This document shows positions 36,682 through 64,000 of a stretch of DNA of 64,000 nt, in pieces. Under the pieces are notes generated by a model that did no database searches, was not told the DNA's origin, and saw only the letters and a list, made by a program, of their open reading frames with translations. The stretch spans positions 37,255,759-37,319,758 of the forward strand of contig CAIIXF020000009.1 in assembly GCA_903813345.2 (NCBI GenBank). Direction: 5' to 3'. Each line of letters opens with the position of its first letter. The stretch's first letter is position 1. The DNA comes from Owenia fusiformis (taxonomy: Eukaryota; Annelida; Polychaeta; Sabellida; Oweniidae). The translations under genes were made by a program, and so were the position numbers.

Positions 36682-39185
36682 TTAGTCAAACTTCATTCTT
36701 TTAAATGAATTACCACCAGCTCCCCCACCTCTAGACCCCCCTCTGAATCCACCCCCACCACCACCACCTCCTCGACCTCTAAATCCCCCACCCCCTCTTC
36801 CTCCGCTAAAGCCACCCCCTCTTCCTCCCCCAAAGCTACCTCTGCCCCTACCCCCACCTCCTCTGCCTCCGCCGCCGCGTCCACCACGGCCACCTGAAAA
36901 TAAAACAAATATCTCCAAATAATACAATATCTTCAATTGTGTGCAAATATTCTTCTTTTCAGTCAAGTATAGCAGAGGTCCAACAGAAAACAAATATTTC
37001 ATATTATTTCAATATGAGTCTTCGGCATAGTGAAAGTAAATTTTAGAAAATTACAAGCACTTCATTTCATTATTCATTCTAATCTCAAAATAAAAAAAAC
37101 TATGCTCATATATTAGACATAATTCATATTGAATCAAAGTGTTACACTTCAATCAGATAAAGAAACCAAACACATGAATCACTCATGTGACATTAAATAA
37201 ATGTCCCTCCAGTTTTTGTGACATCTTTTATCATAATGGAATAAAAATAAAAGAATATGGCCATAATATGACATATATCTTACCTCTTCCCCCTCTGCCA
37301 CCCCTGCCTCCAGTGGGCTTAGCACCTGGCAGGAATCTGTCCATTGGCAGCAACTTATATGGGTCAATGTAAAACTGAAATCATGATACAGAAATCCCTG
37401 AATCTAGAACAATCTAAAAGTACAATGAAACCTGCGGAATGGGAAACCCCTAGAAAAGGAACACCTAAAAAGTGGAGTCCAGACCAACTGAGTTAATACT
37501 GTAATAAGTGGAAAACATCCCGAAGTGGAACACATTTTAGAGGTACCCAAGGTGTTTCATTTGGACAGGTTGTACTAGACTGTGTATTTATCATCTCATC
37601 TTACTTAAGAAATGACTTCACCCATTGAAAAAACAAAAGTGATGAGAATGTTTATGAGAATTTGAGGGCCCTCAGTTGAAATTTCAATTGTATTAAAAAT
37701 CATGAAAGGTATGATACATGTATTTTGAATCAGCAGGCACTCATTTGGGTCTGAATAAAGACCAAGAAGAAAAATTGTACCAAGTTGTGTTAAAGTGACA
37801 TGTTCCAATTACCATAATAACTTATAGCTCTTTACAATGAATGACTGATCCATACCTTTTGGTCTGTTGAGAATGAGGCAGCTTTTACGTCATCTGATAA
37901 TTTTACAGAAAAATACTGACTAAGAGTTAAGGAAATATTTGATACCTCATAAATTTTCAAGAAAATATTTAGGAAGTATTTTAATAAGTGTTATCAATGA
38001 GAAACACATTCATGTTTTTAACATGTGAAGACCCATATTTCATCACTCATTCATATATTGTTAAAATCTTCACAAAGGATACAAAGTCCCTGATTGGTCC
38101 GAATATTTCATCAATTTTGCCGATCTGTTGTTTATTCTGTAGAAAGACTGGTGCGTTAAAGTATGGAACTTTGGCATTGGTACACTTGCAAACAACATCA
38201 TCCTCACACGGCATCATGTAGTTGCCTAGTTCTGAAAAATAATCACTTTTTATGATATTTCACACACACTGACAGATACATAGATAACAAAATACAGGGT
38301 GAGTCACAAGCACTAGCTCACAGGTTTGGAGCTCAGGTGTCAATCTGGGACTCTTATTTTAAACAAATCGATATATACTACAATGAACCTGTAAAGTTAA
38401 CTAGACACATATAAGTATGAAAATATATGTATGACATATGTATGTACTAATATTTATGCATACATAGATTTGTATCTTACCAACAACTGTATCTGGTGGT
38501 CCCTGATCAAAGCTTCTGTTGAAACCACCTCTTCCTCCCCCTCGGCCACCTCGACCACCTCCTCCTTTAAACAAACAAATAGATTACATAATTATGATAT
38601 CAACCACGCTGAAAGATTCACATATTATGAATCATAGTTGAGGTTTAATCTGTATGCAATTGTTAAGAGGCAGATACGTCAAATTAGGGACTAAATAGAA
38701 CATCTTGTGTGCAACAGTTGATATCAACTCGTCGATAAAAATGCTATCAGGCAAAATCAATGAATATCCTATACATGTTACTGTGTACTGTATTTCCAGT
38801 AACTTTTACTTACAACTAACTTTTGCAAACTTGCAAAACATAGAAGTTGTAGTCACCAAATTCCAGTCATTTTTAAATTCACATCTGAGGATTTAACAGT
38901 GCTTAAACATTACTCCAATCAAGGTTCTCTCAAAATAGGTATCTTGAGAAAAAAGAACTAGATCATCAAGAAACTATTGCTGCCTTAAAGCACCCAGAGA
39001 AATTTCAAATGAGCAAAAAATGAATAGCTACAAAATCAAAATCCCACAATGCAAAACTGCACCAAAAACTACAAGGTACAAAAAATTATATTAATTCCCC
39101 CTCCCCAACCCTAGTGTTTACTAGTGAACATACCTCTACCTCCGCCTCTGAAGCCTCCGCCACCCCCTCTTCCTCTGAACGACAT
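36682..39185 (-). CDS. GAR1: GAR1, H/ACA ribonucleoprotein complex subunit 1
   Basis: Core protein of H/ACA snoRNPs (with dyskerin, NHP2 and NOP10), needed for rRNA pseudouridylation and telomerase RNP; nucleolar. Exons in transcript order: 39185-39134, 38564-38481, 38231-38083, 37915-37856, 37374-37284, 36893-36682. Phases agree and give 215 residues (human 217). The N-terminus is a glycine/arginine-rich arm ([17 protein letters not shown] to RGGFNRSFD). The Gar1 core spans about 41-135, with [40 protein letters not shown] and [18 protein letters not shown] long RGG/GGR tail runs from about 140 to the end, KRMKFD. A minus-strand acceptor at 39202-39200 shows a leader of only 14 nt in this exon, so a non-coding first exon lies upstream. 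The tail's GC-rich repeats create a long alanine/glutamate reading frame in another frame that is only a shadow. Confidence 0.96.
37421..37574. mobile_element. ~150-bp pogo/Tigger-like MITE in a GAR1 intron
   Basis: Ends TACAATGAAACCTGCGGAAT and AGGTGTTTCATTTGGACAGG then TTGTA are roughly inverted; the interior repeats AAGTGGAA motifs seen at 24.65 and 36.0 kb. Confidence 0.5.
38295..38352. mobile_element. Single mariner-type terminus
   Basis: ACAGGGTGAGTCACAAGCAC resembles a mariner end; no partner terminus found nearby in the GAR1 intron. Confidence 0.35.
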
Positions 39186-39272
39186 GGTAAGATTAGAAGC
39201 TGAAACAATGTATAAATACATGAGATAATTGTTCATAAAGAGATAATAACTATTGAGAAATAAACATATATA

Positions 39273-39375
39273 GACAAGGCATTAACATGCAAAATGTCTC
39301 AGCCGTTTGTTAAAGACACCAACCGCAGATCGCAAACCACTGCCACAAAAAACAGAGACCATATAACAATATGCT
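39273..39375 (+). mobile_element. Family 1 hairpin element, short copy lacking its terminal hairpin
   Basis: ACAAGGCATTAACATGCAAA, then AAAGACACCAACCGCAGATC, AACAGAGACCATATAACAAT and ATG, where the hairpin should follow; the sequence then becomes unrelated. Confidence 0.7.
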
Positions 39376-39401
39376 TGTCAAATGATGTCATTCAATGGCA
39401 G

Positions 39402-41955
39402 TTTTCTGACTAAAGATATATGTCAAAGGAAACTTCACATTTAAACGCACTTTTCATAACTATGAATTGGAGGTGCATGGGTCCCCAAAGCTAACATGAA
39501 GACCATGAATAATGAAGATGTGAAATTTTCTTAAACATATCTCTTTAGTCAGGAAATACATTCACATATAAGGAAAACCGATACAAAATTTTGTGACTTA
39601 ACCTAAAAATATGGCTGCCATTTTTTATACTTTTGATTAACTTTACCGTTATCTATGCGTATCTAGACATTATCGGAAAGTATGAAGTCTCAAATCACCA
39701 TGGTCTGGAAATGGTGATATAGAATCCAGGTGTCATTTATTTATGGTGAGCACTTTAGTAATTGAAAGCCCATGCATTCATAAGGGAACTCTTACATTTC
39801 CTTAAGGTGAAGTTAAAGTTAATCAAAAGTACAAAAAGATGGCAGCCATATTTTTTTGAAAAAGTCAGAAGATTTTGTATAATGTTTTCCTTGTATGTGC
39901 ATGCATCTCCTGACTAAAACAAAGCAAGAAGTGCATATTTTCATGCTCCTTCAATGTTCCTTGGTAAGGTAAGATGATTTGTGGAAATTTTGGATTCTTA
40001 CAAATGTGTCTCCATTGCACTCCTACTCCTTGAAATTTTAAAAAGTTATCCTCACTTCACTGTCTCCATGCTAGCTTTAGGGACCCATGTACCTCCAATT
40101 CATAGTTATAACAAGGCATTAACATGACAAAATGTCACCACCTAGTTGCTCACAATATTATGAGTTCAAACTGTCAGATTTGAATTTCTGAGAACTTGTA
40201 AAGTCAAATTTGAACTTCTGAAAAGATGGAGATGATTTTGAAAAAAAATTGGGTCAATTTGAAGCAAGTTGAAAACAAACCTTTTTGACCTTTTTTGACC
40301 TTGAGAAGGTCATTAAAGGTCAAATGTCAAATCTAAAGTCAGATTTGAATTTCTGAGAACATGTAGATGATTTTGAAAAAAAAAATTAGTCTGAATTTCA
40401 AGCAAGTTGAAAAAAGACCTGTTTGACCTTTTTTGACATTGAGAAGGTCATTGAAGGTCAAATGTCAAATCTAAAGTCAGATTTGAACTTCTGAGAACAT
40501 GTAGATGATTTTGAAAAAAAAATTAAGTCAATTTGAAGCAAGTTGAAAAAAGACCTTTTTGACCTTTTTTGACTTTGAGAAGGTCATTGAAGGTCAAATG
40601 TCAAATCTTAAGTCAAATCTAAAGTCAGATTTGAATTTCTGAGAACACGTAGATGATTTAGAAAAAAAAATTTAGTCAATTTGAAGCAAGTTGAAAACAG
40701 ACCTTTTTGACCTTTTTTGACCTTGAGAAGGTCATTAAAGGTCAAATGTCAAATCTAAAGTCAGATTTGAATTTCTGAGAACACGTAGATGATTTTGAAA
40801 AAAAAATTAGTCAATTTGAAGCAAGTTGAAAAAAGACCTTTTTGACCTTTTTTTACCTTGAGGAGGTCATTGAAGGTCAAATGTCAAATCTCAAGTCATA
40901 TTTGAATTTCTGAGAACATGTAGATGATTTTGAAAAAAAATTTAGTCAATTTGAAGCAAGATGAAAAAATACCTTTTTGACCTTTTTTGACATTGAGAAG
41001 GTCATTGAAGGTCAAATGTCAAATCTAAAGTCAGATTTGAATTTCTGAGAACACGTAGATGATTTTGAAAAAAAAATTTAGTCAATTTGAAGCAAGTTGA
41101 AAACAGACCTCTTTGACCTTTTTTGACCTTGAGAAGGTCATTGAAGGTCAAATCTAAAGTCAGATTTGAATTTCTGAGAACATGTAGATGATTTTGAAAA
41201 ATTCTTTTAGTCAATTTGAAGCAAGTTGAAAACAGACCTGTTTGACCTTTTTTGACCTTGAGAAGGTCATTGAAGGTCAAATGTCGAATCTTAAGTCAAA
41301 TCTTAAGTCAGATTTGAATTTCTGAGAACACGTAGATGATTTTGAAAAAAAAATTTAGTCAATTTGAAGCAAGTTGAAAACAGACCTTTTTGACCTTTTT
41401 TGACCTTGAGAAGGTCATTGAAGGTCAAATGTCAAATCTAAAGTCAGATTTGAAGGTCAAATGTCAAATCTAAAGTCAGATTTGAATTTCTGAGAACATG
41501 TAGATGATTTTGAAAAAAAATTTAGTCAATGTGAAGCAAGTTGAAAAAAGACCTTTTTGACCTTGAGAAGGTCATTGAAGGTCAAATGTCAAATCTAAAG
41601 TCAGATTTGAACTTCTGAGAACATGTAGATGATTTAGAAAAAATTGAAGTCAGTCTAAACAGTATTTGTTAAGTTATAGGAAGTTGTAAGAAATTGTTAC
41701 AGACGCCGGACGCCAACCGCCGGACGCCAACCACCAACCGCCGTCGCAAAAAAACGGAGACCATAACAATATGTCACCACTTTTGGTGGTGACATAATAA
41801 AAATTGCGTTTAAATGTGAGGTTTTCTTTGACATGTCTCTTTAGTCTGTCAGTGCATTCACATAGAAGGAAAGCAGATACACAAAATCTTGTGACTTTAT
41901 CAAAAAATATGGCTGCCATGTTTTTGTACTTTTGATTAACTTTAACGTTACCTTA
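39402..41955. mobile_element. Foldback-type inverted-repeat element, right arm interrupted by the second satellite element
   Basis: The left arm has CTATGAATTGGAGGTGCATG (39456 on) preceded by ACATTTAAACGCAC. The right arm has CATGTACCTCCAATTCATAG (to 40105) and, after the 1.7-kb insertion, GCGTTTAAATGTGAGG. A second module (GTGACTTAACCTAAAAATAT, TACTTTTGATTAACTTTA) occurs at ~39.54-39.65 kb, inverted at ~39.80-39.92 kb and again at ~41.83-41.95 kb. No ORF. Confidence 0.7.
40110..41797 (+). mobile_element. Family 1 hairpin element carrying a ~1.5-kb satellite array (about 10 units)
   Basis: Same plan as 31067-34152: AACAAGGCATTAACATGACA left end, about 10 units of the same satellite, linker AACAGTATTTGTTAAGTTAT, block GACGCCGGACGCCAACCGCC, hairpin GTCACCAC / GGTGGTGAC and ATAA. 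The last three units have the same variant order as the last three of the larger array. Inserted in the right arm of the foldback element. Confidence 0.93.
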
Positions 41956-42218
41956 AGGTTCAGCTGGAAAGTAACATTTTGGTATTTTGTGTATTTCCTT
42001 GCTTTTTTCAGGAAAGTATCATTACCCTGTCTACTTTTAGTAAACCTGGAAACAGGTCAATGGTAGCTCCTGTGTTGTCTGGAAACTTTGAAAGAAAATT
42101 TGGAAGAATAGAAAGTGTGAAATATCAGAATTTCCTGGAGTTCCCATTGAACTCCTACTAGATATCCTTAAAGAAGACAATGTAATGGTACTTTCCGGAA
42201 AAAAGCAAGACAATTGAC

Positions 42219-43072
42219 TAGGGGTGAGACGAGACGAAAAAATCCGATTCGAGTCGAATCCGATTCGAGTCCGATTCGAGTCAGAAAATGACGATTCGAG
42301 TTTCGAATCCGTTTCGAGTCGCGCGGGTACTGTTTTTTAAGAAAGTTCCACGTAGGCATACTCTTGCAAGCATATACGTCATACCACTACTCCCTTCTCT
42401 TTTGGATGGAAGCCAAAATGCTCCCAAACGGGGGCTTTTAGATTCTTTGATGGGTTTTTCAAAGGAATTGACTTCGGCATGTTTTTTCTTATTTTGCGGA
42501 GTTAGGTTATACGCTAGAAATACGAACGGCAGTGTAATTGCTGAATGAACACGCACTGTTTAAATATTCGCAATATTAATGCTTCCCACTAAGTTAATCG
42601 TGTTATAGGCATATGAAATACTATTTTCCCATCGATAAATAAGTAAACTGATGATGCATTTTACTAAAAATATGAATCAAATGATTGCCAATACACTATA
42701 CATTTTAGATAAAGTGCGAACAACATCGCTTTTGACCGTTCGTATTTTTAATGCGTCAATGGTGGAAAGCCGGAAATATAAACAAACACAATTCGTCGTA
42801 AGTTTATTCTGATTTTATTACATATATTCTTTCATTTATGTGAACATACAATATAATAATTTAATACAAGCATATCCAAGTCATTGAAACTTATATATTC
42901 AACGCAATATCGAGTAAAAACATGCATATTGACAGTACTTTTCTGAATTTTTTTATTTTTACGAATTTTTTTCTCAACTAGAAAATGATTCGATTCATCA
43001 ACTTCGACTCGATTCGACTCGAAGCCCCAAACCCGCGTATCCTCAACTCATCAGGTTGTCGTCTCACCCCTA
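42219..43072. mobile_element. hAT-type non-autonomous transposon, 854 bp, with 8-bp target duplication
   Basis: Perfect 14-bp termini TAGGGGTGAGACGA and TCGTCTCACCCCTA, with subterminal GATTCGAGTC repeats on both sides, and a perfect 8-bp duplication CAATTGAC at 42211-42218 and 43073-43080. No transposase recognised in its frames. Confidence 0.92.
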
Positions 43073-43137
43073 CAATTGACACATGTCTTCATACTTTATT
43101 TTGTACCAGAAAATAACATGTGCTGGTATAGCAATAG

Positions 43138-43411
43138 TTCAACAAGTTAAACCCAATACCACGGCTTTCATTTTTTAATCTGAATGTTCGTGTTGCCGTG
43201 GTTGGGTTTAACTTCCGTGCTATGCTTTCGTTTGTTGCAAATTCCCACCATCAGTTATTAATTAAACGCGCATCGAATTTCATGCGGAACCATAGGCCAT
43301 CATTAAAATTTTTTGCATCAAGGGCTGAATAGGCACGGAAGTTAAACCTAGGGCGGGCCACAAGATATGTCAGATAAGAAATAAGGCCCAGACTAGGTTT
43401 AACTTGTTGAA
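43138..43411. mobile_element. Dispersed repeat (TTCAACAAG family), copy 2
   Basis: Flanked by TATAGCAATAG at 43127-43137 and 43416-43426 (15 bp with one mismatch if CTGGTATAGC / CTAGTATAGC is included). Ends TTCAACAAGTTAAACC and GGTTTAACTTGTTGAA are inverted. Inserted within the TTAA element 41957-43464. Confidence 0.8.
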
Positions 43412-43765
43412 CTAGTATAGCAATAGCAATTTTTTTTACCAAAATGTTACTTTCCAGCTGTACCTTAATTTACAGTGGATCAAATATCATAAAATATTGT
43501 GATTATGAACATGCTAGAAGTTAACTTTTTTATGATCTCGACAAAGAGTATGTCACATTTTCTTGTTTAGAGATCTAGATCACTCAATTATCGCCCACGA
43601 AAATTCTAAAAATAGTTTATTGTATAGATATAGCAGTTATGACAAGATTATCTTGTTCAATTTTGCACAGGATTTATAGAGCATATATAGCTTGAAAATA
43701 CAAAATCCACTAGAAAGCTATTATATTAGCTTTATTCAACGAAAACAAAACAAAATATGAACTTA

Positions 43766-44089
43766 CTTTGCAAACCACGCTGATCTGCTGTCGGGTCAAT
43801 GAGTGCAACTATCAATCTGTGGTCGTTTAAAGTCGCAATATAAGCAATATTTCTTTATCCATGTATATATTAAATAAAAGAATGTAAGAAAATTTAGATG
43901 AAAAACACATTTATGATAAAACTATCGAGCAAAGGTGATTTGCTAATTGTTTTAAATAAATATTTGCTGTAAAGCCAGACCACTTTACGATATTTGATCT
44001 TTTTCATTTTTAAACATTTTTTAAATTTCGTCCACAAAACGACTCAGATACTGATCAGTAATAAATAGTTGTCTTTTATTTTAAGCAGC
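43766..44089. promoter_or_regulatory. Candidate bidirectional promoter between GAR1 (-) and DDX46 (+)
   Basis: On the minus strand a donor (GCAAA then GTAAGT) at 43765-43760 could close a GAR1 non-coding exon. On the plus strand the putative 17-nt first coding exon of DDX46 starts at 44090. The roughly 300 bp between them have no recognised repeat. No TATA box or CpG-dense core stands out, so the call rests on the two splice donors and the head-to-head layout. Confidence 0.3.
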
Positions 44090-61167
<17,078 letters not shown>

Positions 61168-61394
61168 GTATGTATTTAATACATAGCACTATAGCCCAAT
61201 TTGTTCAACATTGATACCCATTTATATCTTGCATTCAAGTGCCTCACTTCCAACCTTTTTGTGCTCAACATCTAAGTGTCCCATTATGTTGAACCTCCAA
61301 TTGCTAATATGTTCAACTTTCACTTTCCCTGATTCTTCGATGTTCCCTCTTTTAAGTGCCCTATTCACTATTTTCAATTTTCTGTTGCCCCCAA

Positions 61395-61552
61395 TACAGG
61401 GTGTCCCGGAAGACATATACCAGTGTCGTCATAGTATGTGTCATATATCATTTTAAAGCGTATCCAAAGTTACATTGATTTGCCAAGTATCATGGTTCAA
61501 CTCTCAAATGTCTGCTTAGGGGGGGGGGGGCATACTTTCGGGACACCCTGTA
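61395..61552. mobile_element. 158-bp Tc1/mariner-type MITE
   Basis: TA-flanked termini TACAGGGTGTCCCGGAAG and CTTTCGGGACACCCTGTA; the interior is non-coding. Confidence 0.85.
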
Positions 61553-63404
61553 TGTCAAACTATTAAGTGGCCCATTGAAACAGGAAAGGTTCAAATTTTT
61601 TTTAATTCATATTTATTGCAAACAGTGATGACAGTTTAAAGTGCAGCAGTTAAAATACTCACACTTAATATATGTAATGTAATACAATGTATGTTTTGTA
61701 ATACAATCTTCTTTAAAACAATAATTACTAAACATCTCTGCACTAATGTTCAACATTAGAACTGTAGCAGTATATGGTAATTAAATAAACTTAAATGTGC
61801 ATCTATAATGCATGCAGTATATATAGAAAAATACAAAGCTTGTACATATATTTAAAATCATTCTAAATATTTAAGGTCATTCCGGACCTTCACAAATTCT
61901 AAGAACTTGAAGAGGAAAATTGTTGAACTGTCATTTTAACATTGAACTGAAATAGTTTGATTTTGAACTATTTATTCTAACACAATGTGTAAATATGCAC
62001 ATTAAATGATGAAAAAATATTTCCAATTTTATTGATAAGTGTCCGTCACAATATAATCATGAAAATTAATTTTTAAATTCTCATACACAGAGCTACCTTA
62101 ATCTATTACAAATCATAAACTGTCACATGTCTATATTATTTAGTGTTAGTCAGTTCTACATATTACATATGTTCAACAAAAAGTTTGAATTTCTTTTAAT
62201 TTAAAATTCATTTAAAAACATTGTATGATATTGATATATCTAGGCTTATTTTTGTTAATTTTACATATTCTCTCTAATAAGCGCAAAGTTCCAATGAGCA
62301 CGCATTCGACTTTTGTGTTCAATAAGGTCTCAAGAAAACACAAAGTTGAAGGTATTAGTTTCAATACTCCTATTCGCGATAAGAGTTCAGGTGGTAATTT
62401 ACATAAATATCTCCCATGATGCATCGTTTTGGAAGGGACAAATTTTCATTGGCCCGCCGAACAAGTCGATTACTCTGAACGTTTCTGATCTTCCATCAGC
62501 CCTCAAGCATAGTTATATAATCCAATCTATTCAATAATCAGAAAGATAATCGGAGATTCAAAGTAACATTATTTATATTTTTCGATCTTCGATGGCGTCT
62601 GAGCAATTTCTGGGATATCAGTGACGTCACTGGAATTGGACGGCATTTTCAACTACTGATTTCTTCGGATTTGGGGATTATAGCTCAAAAAGCTTTGTCA
62701 TATATCTTAATTACATACATACCTATCGTTTGTGCAAATGAAACTCTACATAAATGTTTAATAGAGCCGCAGTGCGGCATTGAAAATAGCATCCCTGTGT
62801 AATCCAATGGGAAAGAACCCGGATGTAGACGAAGTTGTACCATACAAGAGAGCTCTTCAAACGAGAGGTAGCTTAACTGAACGAAATTAAACGTTATCGT
62901 GTATTGGTATATTATTTACATAACAAGATATTGATTGATGATTATATTTAATCCAGAGAGAGAAATGCAGGAGCTGTCAAGTATATAAACTTATTGGCGA
63001 TATGTTTTTCATACTTTTTTGTATGTGCACTTATTGGAATCTCTCAATATCCTACCCAATAAAATATATATAGTTTGATATAGAAACTGCATTGTGCGCC
63101 ACTAGAGAGAATATGGAAAGCTTTAGGTATGGAAAGCTTTAGGTATGAGCGTCTAAAACGTATCTATAATTCTGATCCTAAAGATACCCAAAATGTTTTT
63201 TTTATTTTAATTTATAGAGATGTATTAGCAGCATTATTGATAGACTTTGCTGTATACATTCTTTTAAATAAAATCGAGGGCAATTATAATCACACTTTAA
63301 TCATTTTATACAGATTTACCATATAAATTTAACTACTAGTTTCACTTTCACTGGTGTCTGGCTCCAGGATAATGAGCTTATCTGTAGCCAACACAAGATG
63401 CATC
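61553..63404. other. DDX46 intron, no gene recognised
   Basis: AT-rich. Holds one TGACGTCA octamer (62622-62629) in a CpG-containing stretch. The next DDX46 exon (RTGRAG...) is not present, so the intron runs past the window end or to within it unseen. Confidence 0.5.
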
Positions 63405-63740
63405 CTCTGTGGTCGCCGGGTTGGCCTAGTGGTTAAGGCATTGGTCTGAAAAGCAGGAAGTCTGGCTTCAAGCTGAAAAGTAGAGGTCTTGGGTTCAAAC
63501 CCAGGTCACAGCACTTCTTGTGATTTGTCTTTGACCTATGACTGCTGACCTATACTGGCGATTACTAGAGTGCTGCTAACCCGATAAAAGGCTGGCGCTG
63601 GCTAGAATTGTCTATGGTTCTAGCCAGGATAAAGATACCAGTTCTTCAACTCGACAATGGGAAGAACTGCTCTACCTAAGTGACTAATATGTCAGGATAT
63701 GACATCTAAAGAGTCGATAAAAGATATATATACTACACAG
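63405..63740 (+). mobile_element. tRNA-derived SINE
   Basis: The head has a pol III A box (TGGCCTAGTGGTTAAGG), a B box (GGGTTCAAACC) and near-pairing ends CTGTGGT and GTCACAG. The body continues with AACCCGATAAAAGGCTGG, and the tail GATATGACATCTAAAGAGTC then GATAAAAGATATATATA. The tail is shared with ~46.52-46.58 kb (GATATCAAAGAGTCAATAAA). Extra bases around the anticodon arm argue against a functional tRNA. Confidence 0.75.
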
Positions 63741-64000
63741 TACACACTGGTCATTCAGTAAAATGGTTGCATCCTTTAGACATGTCAGAGTTACATTAAA
63801 TGCTTCAACTTTAGTGAAACACTTCTAATAACTAATAAGCAATGGTATAATAAAAACTAAACTCTACATACACAATTTTTACTACGTAAATTAATATCAC
63901 TTACCAATTATGTCATTACAATATGCTAAAAGCTACCATAGTCACCTTTTATTGGAACAATTATTTTCTACTTTCACTTTCGGTTTCCCGGAAGCCCCGC

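Larger units (their letters stand above)
41957..43464. mobile_element. TTAA-flanked TIR element (piggyBac-like), host to two nested insertions
   Basis: TTAA at 41953-41956 and 43465-43468. Inverted ends GGTTCAGCTGGAAAGTAACA and TGTTACTTTCCAGCTGTACC. After removing the hAT element and the TTCAACAAG repeat the element is about 350 bp, non-coding. A diverged relative of its interior (CTTTTTTCAGGAAAG, CTTTTAGTAAACCTGG) is at ~45.28-45.40 kb. Confidence 0.8.

Noticed and set aside
36693-36908. 71-codon frame rich in Ala/Glu/Val on the minus strand
   Set aside because: Shifted frame of the GAR1 RGG tail, whose own frame joins to the upstream exons.
32890-41280. Minus-strand frames MTFNDLLKVKKGQ... 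at 32890-33180 and 41002-41280
   Set aside because: Translations of the satellite units inside the two family 1 elements; no conservation beyond the repeat.
31110-41640. CRISPR-like or repeat-spacer arrays
   Set aside because: Whole units repeat without unique spacers, and the genome is eukaryotic with spliced genes.
63405-63530. Functional tRNA gene
   Set aside because: A and B boxes exist but the anticodon arm is not regular and the sequence continues as a SINE body with a tail shared elsewhere.

Overview
The window looks like nuclear DNA from a marine invertebrate animal, AT-rich with CpG-bearing islands. It holds four or five intron-rich genes whose proteins resemble animal orthologues, with canonical GT-AG introns and a very dense load of small inverted-repeat transposons and minisatellites. 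The repeat style and protein similarity would fit an invertebrate deuterostome such as a hemichordate, but the species is not provable from the sequence alone.

Layout. (1) 2480-15102, minus strand: a complete JNK-type MAP kinase in ten coding exons, with a 5'UTR exon reaching 15315 and a possible upstream non-coding exon and promoter near 20.3-20.6 kb. (2) 22456-27367, plus strand: a PH + RhoGAP + coiled-coil protein of the ARHGAP22/24/25 family in five coding exons. Its first intron is almost entirely a roughly 32-bp minisatellite that matches its own splice acceptor. (3) 27.4-36.6 kb: convergent intergenic space with a Tc1-like relic, a CAC-ended transposon with a 5-bp target duplication, and a 3.1-kb element with about 20 copies of a ~150-bp unit. 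(4) 36682-39185, minus strand: GAR1, the H/ACA snoRNP subunit, in six exons. (5) 39.3-43.5 kb: nested mobile elements (a foldback element, a second satellite-bearing element, a TTAA-flanked element, a hAT element and a small dispersed repeat). (6) 44090-61167 and beyond the window, plus strand: DDX46/PRP5, the spliceosomal DEAD-box helicase, with fifteen exons visible and the C-terminal third missing. (7) 57238-59687, minus strand: a three-exon gamma-glutamylcyclotransferase (GGCT) gene nested inside a DDX46 intron. (8) 61.2-64 kb: DDX46 intron with a small Tc1/mariner-type element and a tRNA-derived SINE.

GAR1 (snoRNP biogenesis) and DDX46 (U2 snRNP remodelling) lie head to head and may share a promoter. 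JNK and the RhoGAP are also divergent. Otherwise the genes are neighbours without an obvious shared pathway.

The most unusual signal is a set of three dispersed element families built to one plan: an AACAAGGCA left end, a family-specific 8-10 bp stem half, a tandem array of 145-162 bp units, a short C-rich repeat, and a terminal hairpin that repeats the same stem half and ends in ATAA. No virus-like or LTR element was recognised.
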